Assembly (NCBI RefSeq): GCF_038087665.1 | Contig: NZ_CP149925.1 | Coordinates: 1,143,455 to 1,207,454, forward strand | DNA: 64,000 nucleotides | Direction of reading: 5' to 3' | Source of the DNA: Gallaecimonas sp. GXIMD4217 | GTDB lineage: Bacteria; Pseudomonadota; Gammaproteobacteria; Enterobacterales; Gallaecimonadaceae | In this document: positions 37,137 through 44,676 of the stretch, piece after piece | Layout of the letters: the number at the start of each line of letters is the position of its first letter | How positions within the stretch are numbered: the first letter of the stretch is position 1 | Notes under the pieces: generated by a model | Told to the model about the DNA's origin: nothing | What the model saw: the letters and a program-made list of their open reading frames with translations, nothing else | Databases searched by the model: none | Program-made: the position numbers and the translations under genes

Positions 37137-37239
37137 ACCTAACGCTGAATATATGGCCCTTGCAAGGCTCCTTACCTTGCAAGAAGTACCAGATGCTTTC
37201 TAAAACGACAATGAAAACATCAACATAGCACTGTTACTC
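37137..37239 (-). repeat. attC-like site 6, upstream end of the array
   Basis: Minus strand: R' GCGTTAGGT is clear beside the DUF262 gene. A CTTGCAAGG-7-CCTTGCAAG stem lies within, and a weak R'' (GAGTAAC) lies at 37233-37239. It is the last recognisable site on this side; no cassette gene or integrase follows in the same orientation. Confidence 0.45.
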
Positions 37240-37285
37240 CCGTTCGGGAAGGCGCTGCTACCTTGTAAGGTACCAAGGAGGGACC

Positions 37286-37576
37286 ATGTATAAGCGCAGC
37301 AGGAAATATCAGGGCAGGGGCGGTACCGGCGGTCACGACGGTTCGGAGAGCGGCTTTTTGCACAATGACGAGCTGCCCGAGCTGAGACGGGTGTTGGACG
37401 TCACCGATTACGATTCCGGCAAGGCCGTTACGCACCGTTTCGAGCTGTATCGGAGCAACCGCATCGATTGCTATGACGTTTATGTGGATGGCCGACTCTG
37501 GAAGAAGCGTATCGGCTGGAGCCGGGTACTGGCCGGGTTGAGAAAGGCCATGCCGAGATGCCGGGCTCCGGATTAA
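37286..37576 (+). CDS. Small basic protein of unknown function
   Basis: A 96-residue protein with an excellent ribosome-binding site (AAGGAGG) five bases before ATG 37286. It has a Gly/Arg-rich N-terminus (SRKYQGRGGTGGHDG), then an acidic patch and a C-terminal beta-hairpin-like part (FELYRSNRIDCYDVYVDGRLWKKR). The C-terminal half looks like a short folded module; no family is recognised. It lies just beyond the integron-like region with chromosome-like base composition. Confidence 0.6.
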   Translation: MYKRSRKYQGRGGTGGHDGSESGFLHNDELPELRRVLDVTDYDSGKAVTHRFELYRSNRIDCYDVYVDGRLWKKRIGWSRVLAGLRKAMPRCRAPD

Positions 37577-37611
37577 CTCCGTCACCCGTCCTCAAAGCAT
37601 GTCCGAGCCGG

Positions 37612-37633
37612 TTATCCATCCACCTGTGAATAA
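37612..37633. promoter_or_regulatory. Inverted DnaA-box-like pair, degenerate
   Basis: TTATCCATC and TGTGAATAA (revcomp TTATTCACA) face each other, each with one or two mismatches from TTATCCACA, in the same layout as the pair at 1231-1253. Confidence 0.3.
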
Positions 37634-37670
37634 CAACGGCAAAGGCTCAATGGAAGGGGCTCCCCTGTTG

Positions 37671-37967
37671 TTAATCCCTTATCCGGTACAGATTGACGGT
37701 GACCTTTTTCAGCTCCGCCTCGGGAAGAAAACGGTCCGAGATGGTGAGGATGGCGTTGAGGTTGTTGCGCAGCTTGTCCAGGTCGACCGGGCCCGGATTG
37801 ATGGCGGTCTGCAGCAGGTGCAGGGCCATGTCGCCAAGCAGGATACGCTGTTTTTCCAGCCAGTCGGCATCCCCTTCCACCGCCGGGTGGGCCAGGCAGC
37901 TTTCCTCAACGAGGGCGTGCAGCGTCCAACTGGTGTCGATCAGCGCCTTGCGGGCTTGGTCATCCAT
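37671..37967 (-). CDS. Small helical protein of unknown function
   Basis: A 98-residue mostly helical protein (MDDQARKALIDTSWTLHALV, GDMALHLLQTAINPGPVDL, LRNNLNAILTISDRFLP). No motif or signal is visible. It starts 24 bases after the methyltransferase stop on the same strand, so the two may be co-transcribed. Confidence 0.6.
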   Translation of the reverse strand: MDDQARKALIDTSWTLHALVEESCLAHPAVEGDADWLEKQRILLGDMALHLLQTAINPGPVDLDKLRNNLNAILTISDRFLPEAELKKVTVNLYRIRD

Positions 37968-37990
37968 TGCTTCCTGCTCTCCTTTCAGGC

Positions 37991-38800
37991 CTATCTTGTT
38001 TGCTCATGGCTCGGCCCAGCCTTGGTCGCCAGCACAAAGCAGTAGTCGCCAAGGTCATTCTCATGGTCCGCCATCACCTGGCGGATGTCACCGCTGGCGA
38101 TATCGGCTTCCAGGCGGGCCAGACCGCCTTGCAGTTCGTGTTTGGAACAGAGATTGCGGAACGACGAAATGCCGTTGCGCACCTGCTCGCTGAGATACAT
38201 TGCCGGGCGCTGCTTGCCGCTGTACAGGAAGAAGTCCTGTAAGCCTGGCTCGATGAAAAAGGGCTGCACCCGGTCGATTGTCATGCCGGCCAGGGCGAGG
38301 GCGCGTTCGACCCGCTCCAGGGACGGCATCTGTTCGCCTGATCTCGCCATCATGTCCGGGAAGTAGTGATTCAGCCAGTATCCCCGCATCTGTTCGGGGG
38401 TCGAGGTGAACAGCACGAAACGCCCCTGATCGGTGATGACCCGGGCTATCTCGGCAAAGGCGCGGTCGAGGTCGGGAAAATGATGAATGGCCAGGGTGCA
38501 GGTAGCACCGTCGAAGCAGTCGTCTTGGAATGGCAGCCTTTCAACATCGCCATGCCGCCATTGGAGCCCGGGCGCCTTGAGGCGGGCCTCGGCGAGCATG
38601 GTCTCGGATTGATCGACCGCGTACCAGGTACCGCCGGCGCCGCCCAGCTTGGCGGTGTAGTTGCCGGTGCCGCAGGCCACGTCCAGGTACTTGCCCGTCG
38701 AAACGGGTGCCAGGTGGGAGATCAGGGCAGCGAGGATGCCCGGATCGGCCCTGCGGGTGATGTCGTAGCCGTCGCCGATTTTGTCATAGATTGCCGTCAT
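37991..38800 (-). CDS. Class I SAM-dependent methyltransferase
   Basis: A 269-residue enzyme with the SAM-binding motif YLDVACGTGNYTAKL (residues about 38-52), acidic loop VDQSETML and post-motif FDGATCTLAIHHFPDLDRA. It resembles UbiE/ArsM-type small-molecule methyltransferases rather than RNA or protein ones. The C-terminal half (about 140-269) is longer than the minimal fold and includes a GIDPGLQDFF-like segment (EPGLQDFFLYSGK). The substrate is unknown. Confidence 0.85.
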   Translation of the reverse strand: MTAIYDKIGDGYDITRRADPGILAALISHLAPVSTGKYLDVACGTGNYTAKLGGAGGTWYAVDQSETMLAEARLKAPGLQWRHGDVERLPFQDDCFDGATCTLAIHHFPDLDRAFAEIARVITDQGRFVLFTSTPEQMRGYWLNHYFPDMMARSGEQMPSLERVERALALAGMTIDRVQPFFIEPGLQDFFLYSGKQRPAMYLSEQVRNGISSFRNLCSKHELQGGLARLEADIASGDIRQVMADHENDLGDYCFVLATKAGPSHEQTR

Positions 38801-38879
38801 GCTTTCTCCTTGCCGCCAGACATATGGCTGTATCCAGGTGGCGCTTCTTTCCTGCTAAGGCCCGGGTGTGGTGGGCGCT

Positions 38880-39322
38880 TCAGCCCAGCCAGGCGAAGGA
38901 GCGCTTTAAAAAGGCGCTGGCCTCGTCCTCGATGATCTGGCCGTGGCAGAGCAGGATGCGCTGGGGCCGCCAGTCCAGCATCCGGGCCAGGGCCAGGCGC
39001 TGTCTTCGCTTAGCGAGCGGTCGAAGTGGATGTCGGAGCGCTTCCTGAGCAGCTCGTCGGTGCCATAGAGCTGCGTTTCGGGGTAGGCGTCCCGCCACTA
39101 GGGCAGGTAGAGGCGGTGCAGGTGGTTGGGGGCCATGAGGTAACGGACCTCGCCCAGGTCCGCCAGCCGCGCCTTGAGCTGCTCGGTCAGCCTGATGGGG
39201 CTGTGGATCCACAGCCTGCCGTCCGTCAGCCTCACCACCGTCATCCTGGTGGTGTAGGGCACCCCGAAGAAGGGCACGGCTTCGCCGTCCACTCTCCAGA
39301 GGCTGTCTGCCAGTTGTTGCAT
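38880..39322 (-). pseudogene. Remnant of a DUF4336 (metallo-hydrolase-like) gene
   Basis: The frame opens well (GGAGGGATCC before ATG 39322): LADSLWRVDG, then RMTVVRLTDGRLWIHSPI and APNHLHRLYLP. It hits TAG at 39098. Read through, it continues WRDAYPETQLYGTDELL, as DUF4336 proteins do. Another frame then gives the end, LARMLDWRPQRILLCHGQ. Roughly the middle third of the family is missing. The gene thus has an in-frame stop plus an internal deletion or frameshift and is probably dead. Confidence 0.75.
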
Positions 39323-39350
39323 GGATCCCTCCATTGCCTTGTGGATCTGG

Positions 39351-39944
39351 TCAGCCGCGTGCCAGCCGGTGGGCCAGGGCCTTCTTCACCGACGGCCATT
39401 CGCCCTGGATGATGGAGAATACCACGGTGTCGCGCGGGGTGCCGTCCGGCTCGATACGGTGGTTCCTGAGCACGCCGTCCTGCCTGGCGCCGAGCCGGGC
39501 GATGGCGGCCCTGGAGGCGCGATTGTGCCAGTGGGTGCGAAACTCCACGGCGATGGCGTCCAGGTGTTCGAAGGCGTGGCCAAGCAACAGCGCCTTGCAC
39601 TCGGTGTTGACGGCGGTGCGCTGGCAGCGCCTGGCGTACCAGGTGTAGCCGATCTCCAGCCGCCGGTGCTCGGGAACGGCATTGCAATAGCGGGTAGTGC
39701 CGACGATGTCGCCGCTAAGGTTGTCCACCACCACGAAGGGCAGGGCACTGCCTTTTTCCCTGTCGCTTAGGGCCTGCTCGAGATAGGCGTCGATGCGCTG
39801 TTCGTTGGGCACGCTGGTGTACCAGAGCTCCCAGAGGTTGCCGTCAGCGGCGGCATCCAGCAGCGCCTGGCGGTGCTGTCTGATCAGGGGCCGCAGGCTG
39901 ACGTGCTTGCCCTCAAGCGTGATGTCTTCCAGCCAATGGGTCAT
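39351..39944 (-). CDS. GNAT acetyltransferase (RimJ/RimL-like)
   Basis: A 197-residue acetyltransferase: LEGKHVSLRPLIRQHRQALL at the start, FVVVDNLSGDIVGTTRY, the acetyl-CoA region RRLEIGYTWYARRCQRTAVN and NRASRAAIARLGARQDG. The family acetylates amines of peptides or small molecules; it is often annotated without a substrate. It lies 16 bases after the LysE gene stop and may be read from the same transcript. Confidence 0.88.
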   Translation of the reverse strand: MTHWLEDITLEGKHVSLRPLIRQHRQALLDAAADGNLWELWYTSVPNEQRIDAYLEQALSDREKGSALPFVVVDNLSGDIVGTTRYCNAVPEHRRLEIGYTWYARRCQRTAVNTECKALLLGHAFEHLDAIAVEFRTHWHNRASRAAIARLGARQDGVLRNHRIEPDGTPRDTVVFSIIQGEWPSVKKALAHRLARG

Positions 39945-39960
39945 GTTTTTCTCCTTGTCG

Positions 39961-40566
39961 TTACCAGAACACCAGCACCACTGTGGCGGCGGTGAGGCTG
40001 CCCATGCCGTGGGCGAACCAGCGCTGGCGCCTTTCGCTGTGCAGCCACTGGCGGATGCCGACCCCGAACAGCACCCACATCAGGTTCATCAGGGTGCCGG
40101 TGAGGGTCCAGGCCAGCAGCAGCCACCAGATCGACGACCAGTAGAGATCGCCCGGCTGGCTGAAGGCGCTGACCGAGGCCAGCATGGTGGCCCAGACCTT
40201 GGGGTTGATGAACTGGAAGCCGGTGGCGGCCAGGAACCCCAGGGGCTGCCCCCCGGCGCTGCTGTCGCTGTCGAAGCGTGCCTGGGCAATGCGCCAGCCC
40301 AGATAAAGCAGGTAGCAGGCGGAGCCCCACTGCATGGCACTGTGCAGGGCCGGGTTGAGGCGCAGCAGCTCGCCGAGGCCGGCGGCGACGCCGAACAGCA
40401 TCAGGGTGGTGCCCAGGCGGATCCCCAGAACGAAGGGCAGGGTGGCGCGCAGGCCGAATTGGGCGCCGCTGGCGGTGAGCAGCATGTTGTTGGGACCCGG
40501 GGTGCCGGAGGCGGTCAGGGTGAAAAGCAGGGCGGCCGTGAAGGCGGTCCAGAGTTCCGGGCTCAT
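39961..40566 (-). CDS. LysE/RhtB family amino-acid exporter
   Basis: A 201-residue inner-membrane protein with about six hydrophobic segments and the RhtB-type N-terminal signature ASGTPGPNNMLL. Such proteins export amino acids or derivatives (homoserine, threonine, lysine). ATG 40566 has AAAGGA seven bases upstream; longer frames from 40758 are read-through of the acetyltransferase gene. It overlaps the upstream acetyltransferase by four bases (ATGA) and is divergent from a MocR regulator that probably controls both. Confidence 0.9.
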   Translation of the reverse strand: MSPELWTAFTAALLFTLTASGTPGPNNMLLTASGAQFGLRATLPFVLGIRLGTTLMLFGVAAGLGELLRLNPALHSAMQWGSACYLLYLGWRIAQARFDSDSSAGGQPLGFLAATGFQFINPKVWATMLASVSAFSQPGDLYWSSIWWLLLAWTLTGTLMNLMWVLFGVGIRQWLHSERRQRWFAHGMGSLTAATVVLVFW

Positions 40567-41027
40567 GCGGGTTCCTTTGTTGTATGGGTGCAATTTGGCG
40601 GGTAAAGACCGGGCCTGTGGAGTTCCATCAGGGCCTCGGGGAAGCGGGGCCGGTGGAAGCCCAGCCCGGCATAGAGACGGTGGGCATCGCGGGTGGCCAG
40701 CAGGATACGCCGGCAGCCCTGGAATGCCTCCTGGGCCAGGATCTCGGCCAGCATCCACTTGGCCAGGCCCTGGCCCCGATAGGCTTCCAGCACGAAGACG
40801 TCGGCCAGGTAAGCGAAGGTGGCCTGGTCGGTGATCAGGCGGCCGAAGCCGATCTGCTCGCCGTCACGGTAAAGGCCGAAACAGTAGGAGCCGGCGATGG
40901 CCTTTGCCACCGTTTCCCTGGGGATACCCGGCGACCAGTAGCTGTTGGTCAGGAAGCCGTGGATCACCCCCAGCTGCAGTTGGGCCTTGTCGTCGCTGAG
41001 CAGTGTCTTGCCTCTGGTCCATTGCAT
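40563..41027 (-). CDS. GNAT acetyltransferase, in operon with the LysE exporter
   Basis: A 154-residue acetyltransferase with the acetyl-CoA loop VFVLEAYRGQGLAKWML and GLYRDGEQIGFGRLI. The C-terminal YAGLGFHRPRFPEALMEL is typical of the YjdJ/YncA-like group. ATG 41027 has GGGGAGG six bases upstream and the frame is open. Pairing with a LysE-type exporter and a divergent MocR-type regulator suggests detoxification or export of an amine or amino-acid-like compound; this is inference. Confidence 0.88.
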   Translation of the reverse strand: MQWTRGKTLLSDDKAQLQLGVIHGFLTNSYWSPGIPRETVAKAIAGSYCFGLYRDGEQIGFGRLITDQATFAYLADVFVLEAYRGQGLAKWMLAEILAQEAFQGCRRILLATRDAHRLYAGLGFHRPRFPEALMELHRPGLYPPNCTHTTKEPA

Positions 41028-41051
41028 GGCATCCTCCCCTGGCGGTGGCGC

Positions 41052-41101
41052 AATTGTTCTGCGAGAATGATGCAATTGATCAATTTTAGATCGCAACAAT
41101 T
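41052..41101. promoter_or_regulatory. AT-rich operator region between divergent MocR and GNAT genes
   Basis: AATTGTT (41052-41058) and AACAATT (41095-41101) are inverted around the 12-bp palindrome AATTGATCAATT (41074-41085). MocR/GntR regulators typically bind such sites in the gap to their divergent target. Confidence 0.5.
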
Positions 41102-41109
41102 TTATTGTT

Positions 41110-42492
41110 ATGGTGACAATTTGGACCCCGGATCTGGCAACCTTTGCCGGACCCAAATACCAGCGGCTGGCGGACGCCATTGCCGCCGCCGTGGCCAGCG
41201 GTGAGCTGGCGCCGGGCGAGAAGCTGCCGCCGCAGCGGCAGCTGGCCGATCGCCTGGGGGTGACCACAGGCACAGTGACCCGGGCCTACGCCCTGGCCGA
41301 GCGACGCGGGCAAGTGGAGGCCAGGGTGGGCAGCGGCACCTTCGTGCGGGGCGCGCAACAGGCTTTGGCGACCAGGGTGCCGGACAGCAACGGCCTGGCC
41401 CTGGACGGGGCCATGGCGCCGCTGGGACCCCAGAGCCAGATGCTGGCCGAGGGCCTGGAGGCCCTGGCCCGGGACGCCCTGGCCCTGCAGGCCTGCCTGC
41501 CCTATCCGCAGCAGAACGGCCTGCCCGAACAGCGCCGCCGCTTCCTCGGTTGGCTGGGCGGACAGGGCATTGAGGTGGCCGACCAGCAGCTGCTGATCAC
41601 CAATGGCGGCCAGCACGGCATCAGCATTGCCCTCAACGGCCTCTGCCAGGCCGGGGACACCGTGCTCTGCGAGGGCCTGGCCTTCGCCGGGGTGCAGCTG
41701 GCCTGCCAGGCCCTGGGATTGAAGGCGGTGGGCCTGGCCATGGACGAGCAAGGCCTGACGCCCCAGGCCCTGGAGGCGGCCTGCAGGCAGTACAGGCCCA
41801 GGGTGCTTTACCTCACGGCCAACATGCAGAATCCCACCTGCACCACCATGCCCCTTGAGCGGCGAAAGGCGCTGCTGGCGCTGTGCGAACGTTTTGACGT
41901 CTGGGTACTGGAGGACGACGTGCAGTTCGTCGACCCCGCCCTCAAGCCACCGGCCTTCTGCCGGCTGGCGCCTGGGCGCAGCCTGTATCTTTCCAGCTTT
42001 TCCAAGCGCTATGCCGGCACCCTGAGGGTGGGCCTGCTGCTCTTCCCCGAGCAGCTGGCCGCAAGCATGCACCGGGCGCTCAGGGCCTCCACCTGGACGG
42101 TGTCACCGCTATTGGTGGAGCTGGTCAGCCGCTGGCTGGAAAACGGCAGGCTGGACGCCCTGGAACGCTGGCTGGCCGAGGAAATGCGGGCCCGCCACGC
42201 CCTGGCCACGGCGATCCTGGCCGGTCAGCCGCTGCAGGGGGATCCCAGTGGTTTCAACTGCTGGCTGGAGCTGCCGGAGCCCTGGCGGGCCAGTGACTTC
42301 GCCCGGGCTGCCCAGGCGCTGGGGGTGCGGATCCGCATCGCCGAGGACTACGCGGTGGGCCGCTTCCCGGCACCCCAGGCCATCCGCCTCAGCCTCAGCC
42401 AGCCGGCCAACCGGGAGCGGCTGGCCGAGGCCTTGACCCTGCTGCAGCGGCTCTTGGAAGAAGGGCCCCAGCTGCAGCGGGCGGTGCTCTAG
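41110..42492 (+). CDS. MocR/PdxR-type regulator (GntR helix-turn-helix fused to aminotransferase fold)
   Basis: A 460-residue fusion. Residues 1-80 form the GntR winged helix (GEKLPPQRQLADRLGVTTGT, then VGSGTFV). From about 100 there is an aminotransferase class I fold that binds pyridoxal phosphate, with Schiff-base lysine in SSFSKRYAGTLRVG and NGGQHGISIALNG in the substrate region. MocR proteins regulate vitamin B6, GABA or amine metabolism. It is divergent from the GNAT-LysE pair, with an inverted-repeat operator between. Only a weak ribosome-binding site precedes ATG 41110. Confidence 0.92.
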   Translation: MVTIWTPDLATFAGPKYQRLADAIAAAVASGELAPGEKLPPQRQLADRLGVTTGTVTRAYALAERRGQVEARVGSGTFVRGAQQALATRVPDSNGLALDGAMAPLGPQSQMLAEGLEALARDALALQACLPYPQQNGLPEQRRRFLGWLGGQGIEVADQQLLITNGGQHGISIALNGLCQAGDTVLCEGLAFAGVQLACQALGLKAVGLAMDEQGLTPQALEAACRQYRPRVLYLTANMQNPTCTTMPLERRKALLALCERFDVWVLEDDVQFVDPALKPPAFCRLAPGRSLYLSSFSKRYAGTLRVGLLLFPEQLAASMHRALRASTWTVSPLLVELVSRWLENGRLDALERWLAEEMRARHALATAILAGQPLQGDPSGFNCWLELPEPWRASDFARAAQALGVRIRIAEDYAVGRFPAPQAIRLSLSQPANRERLAEALTLLQRLLEEGPQLQRAVL

Positions 42493-42532
42493 CGGTCCGG
42501 CCAGAGGCCTGGGGATCAGGTGAGCGAGCTGA

Positions 42533-42754
42533 TCAGGGGCGGCCGGCGTGCAGGGCCCTTTTCAGGGTCCAGATCAGCACCGGCAGCATCATCAGGCCGC
42601 CCAGCACCATCAGCACCAGATCGTACTGGGCAAAGCGTAGCGACGGTGGCACCAGCTCCAGCTGGCCGAAGCGTTCGGCCAGGCCCAGGCCGAGCAGCAG
42701 CACGCCGACCATGTCGATGATGATGATGGGCAGGGGGAGTTTGGGGTTGGCCAT
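42533..42754 (-). CDS. YbjC-like DUF1418 membrane protein
   Basis: A 73-residue protein with two hydrophobic segments (LPIIIIDMVGVLLLGLGLA and VLMVLGGLMMLPVLIW), matching the layout of DUF1418/YbjC proteins. Function is unknown. ATG 42754 is preferred to 42799 because AAAGGA lies eight bases before it and the conserved part begins there. Confidence 0.75.
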   Translation of the reverse strand: MANPKLPLPIIIIDMVGVLLLGLGLAERFGQLELVPPSLRFAQYDLVLMVLGGLMMLPVLIWTLKRALHAGRP

Positions 42755-42833
42755 GGCAGTTTCCTTTGCAAATATGGGTTGGATTCCCCTGTTTAGCATG
42801 GCCGGGGGGCATTGGCTACCGGCAGGGCCGCGC

Positions 42834-43661
42834 TCAGCCCGCTTGTTCGCCGAGGCCGGGCAGGATGAAACGGGCGAAGAGATCCTTGGCCTCGGCCGGG
42901 CTGACCGCCAGGGCGAAACAGTCGGCCAGGCGCTCCCGCAGCTGCTTGGCGCTGTCGAGGGTGAAGGTTTGAACTGCCGTGCCCGTCAGGTGGCGTAGCT
43001 CGCCGTTTTTCAGGGACCAGGTGTCGTTCTCGCGGCGCAGGCTGGCCACCAGGTTGTTGACGAAGCCCGCCCCCGGGTACTTGTGGGAGTAGAAGTGGCT
43101 GGGCAGGCAGTCGGCCTCGCTGTAGTGGCCCAGATCGAAGCGGTACAGGCTGAAGAAGGCGCCATCCTTGACGATCTGCAGCTGGTAATGGCCCCGGTCG
43201 TCGGCCATGATCCTATAGCGGCCATCGCCCTGCTCCTGGATCAGCCCCGGCGTCAGCCGCACCGGCAGCAGCGGCCCCAGGTGGCCGAAGCCGGTATCGA
43301 CGAGGTAGCGCTCGCCGTCCAGCAGCACCAGGCTGAGCCTGTGGGTCCTGGGGACGTCGATGTCGCGGTTGTAGACCACCCTGGCCAGCAGCAGCCTGAC
43401 CTCAAAGCCCAGCGCCTGCAGGGCGTCGAAGGTCAACTTGTTGTGCTCGAAGCAGTAACCGCCCCGGCCCTGTCGCACTATCTTCTCGAACACCGATTGG
43501 CTGTCGATGCCGATGTCCTTGCCCTGCACCACCGCCAAGCTGTTGAAGCTGTATTTGGCCAGGTGGCGGCGCTGGATCTCCTCCAGCAGCCGGCGGCTGG
43601 GCCGGGCGGGCGCCAGGCCCAGGTCGGTCAGGTAGCTTTGGGTGAGCCGGTCTTGGTTCAT
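42834..43661 (-). CDS. Arylamine N-acetyltransferase
   Basis: A 275-residue arylamine N-acetyltransferase. The catalytic triad is present as Cys70 (GRGGYCFEHN), His107 (RTHRLSLV) and Asp122 (DTGFG), and the first-domain helix-bundle segment TDLGLAPARPSRRLLEEIQ is typical. It transfers the acetyl group of acetyl-CoA to aromatic amines and hydrazines, in the cytosol. ATG 43661 has AAGGA at a better distance than the ATG at 43670. Confidence 0.93.
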   Translation of the reverse strand: MNQDRLTQSYLTDLGLAPARPSRRLLEEIQRRHLAKYSFNSLAVVQGKDIGIDSQSVFEKIVRQGRGGYCFEHNKLTFDALQALGFEVRLLLARVVYNRDIDVPRTHRLSLVLLDGERYLVDTGFGHLGPLLPVRLTPGLIQEQGDGRYRIMADDRGHYQLQIVKDGAFFSLYRFDLGHYSEADCLPSHFYSHKYPGAGFVNNLVASLRRENDTWSLKNGELRHLTGTAVQTFTLDSAKQLRERLADCFALAVSPAEAKDLFARFILPGLGEQAG

Positions 43662-43749
43662 GGCGTGCATCCTTGTCTCAATTGTCTTGAAACAAAGATA
43701 AAGTTGAGGCTTTAAAAAATACAGTGAGGAAAATCGTTCGCTTTGATTG

Positions 43750-43780
43750 AAAAAAGCGAAGCAAGGCGGCGGAGCCGCCT
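43750..43780 (-). terminator. Terminator after the monooxygenase-like gene
   Basis: Minus strand stem AGGCGGC-3-GCCGCCT followed a few bases later by CTTTTTTC. Confidence 0.5.
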
Positions 43781-43788
43781 CGGCAGGA

Positions 43789-44082
43789 TCAGCTTTCGAT
43801 GCGGGTCAGGCGTTGTACATCCACCGATGCCAGCAACTCGCCTATTTCGGCGAAGCAGGCCTGGATGTGCTCGGATTGCAGGTGCTGGTCCAGCATGGCC
43901 TCCGAGGTCCAGTTCTCGTGGAACATGAATACCTGGGGCGCGTCGTTGACCACGTGCATGTCGTAGTTGAGGCAGCCTTCCTCCCGGCGGCTGGGCTCCA
44001 GCAGCTTGCTGAGCTCGGCCCGGACCTTGGCCTCGAAACCGGGCTTGGCTTCCAGCCTGGCGATACAGGTCAATACGGTCAT
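43789..44082 (-). CDS. Antibiotic-biosynthesis-monooxygenase-domain (YgiN-like) protein
   Basis: A 97-residue single-domain protein of the dimeric ABM fold. Recognised by LTCIARLEAKPGFEAKVRAEL, EEGCLNYDMHV, FMFHENWTSEAMLDQHLQSEH, which are the conserved segments of quinol monooxygenase YgiN-like proteins. These act on quinols or heme without cofactors in characterised cases; the substrate here is unknown. Confidence 0.88.
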   Translation of the reverse strand: MTVLTCIARLEAKPGFEAKVRAELSKLLEPSRREEGCLNYDMHVVNDAPQVFMFHENWTSEAMLDQHLQSEHIQACFAEIGELLASVDVQRLTRIES

Positions 44083-44127
44083 ATCACTTTCCTTGCTGTA
44101 TGCCCATGATGGGCGGAATGGGCGGCA

Positions 44128-44301
44128 TCAGGCCGCCATCTTCAGTAAAAAGAGCGCAAAACCGCCGAACAGGGCGGCGAAGACCAGCAGCATGATCAGC
44201 AGGGCCCTGGACTGGCGCATGGACTGCAGCAGGCCCATGTCTGTCGGGGCAAGCTGCTCCGCCAGGCTGGGTTGCTTCCCGTCTTCATTTTTCCGGTTCA
44301 T
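44128..44301 (-). CDS. Small membrane protein (57 aa), unknown
   Basis: A 57-residue protein with ribosome-binding site AAGGA eight bases upstream of ATG 44301. The N-terminal half is polar (NRKNEDGKQPSLAEQLAPTD), the C-terminal half is one membrane helix (LLIMLLVFAALFGGFALFLL). No family is recognised. It is one of several orphan small membrane genes in this stretch. Confidence 0.6.
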   Translation of the reverse strand: MNRKNEDGKQPSLAEQLAPTDMGLLQSMRQSRALLIMLLVFAALFGGFALFLLKMAA

Positions 44302-44367
44302 GGGTCAGTTCCTTCCGTTGCCAAGGGGGAGCAGCGCCACCATGCCGCCAAGGTGCTTGGGCCGGCC

Positions 44368-44508
44368 CTAGAGCCAGCGCCTGACCCTGGCTTTGTAGCT
44401 GGTGAACTGGTCGCCGAACTTCTGCTGCAGCCAGCGTTCCTCCGGCAGGATCTGGAAGCGGTTCAGGTACAGCACGAACAGCGGCACCTTCAGCTCCAGG
44501 GTCTTCAT
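44368..44508 (-). pseudogene. C-terminal remnant of an isoprenylcysteine-methyltransferase-like gene
   Basis: A 46-residue frame ends EERWLQQKFGDQFTSYKARVRRWL. This matches the extreme C-terminus of ICMT/PEMT-like membrane methyltransferases (usual EERxLxxKFGxxYxxYKxRVxRW). The preceding four membrane helices are absent; MKTLELKVPLFVLYLNRFQ may retain the end of the last helix. It is probably a leftover from a larger gene, though a short functional fragment cannot be excluded. Confidence 0.5.
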
Positions 44509-44516
44509 GAGTACCT

Positions 44517-44651
44517 TCAGTAGAGTAGCCGGCCGACGGCAACGCCGATGCCGAACATCAGCACGGCGCCGACCAGCACCAACAGGGTGAACAGGCCGGG
44601 CTTTTCGGCCGGGGAGATTGATGACCAGAAGCTGGCATTGTCTTTCGTCAT
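44517..44651 (-). CDS. Small membrane protein (44 aa), unknown
   Basis: A 44-residue frame with AAGGAG eight bases before ATG 44651. It has a polar start (MTKDNASFWSSISPAEKPG) and one membrane helix (LFTLLVLVGAVLMFGIGVAVG). No family is recognised. Confidence 0.6.
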   Translation of the reverse strand: MTKDNASFWSSISPAEKPGLFTLLVLVGAVLMFGIGVAVGRLLY

Positions 44652-44676
44652 GGGGTTACTCCTTTGGGGGGCTTTG

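Noticed and set aside
31819..37239. Integron integrase or CRISPR array in the accessory region
   Set aside because: No tyrosine recombinase frame occurs beside the array, and no regularly spaced identical repeats were seen; the repeats found are attC-like only.
40758..41273. Upstream extensions of the LysE and GNAT frames
   Set aside because: They begin inside neighbouring genes or in the AT-rich operator and lack ribosome-binding sites; the chosen starts have both conserved N-termini and Shine-Dalgarno sequences.
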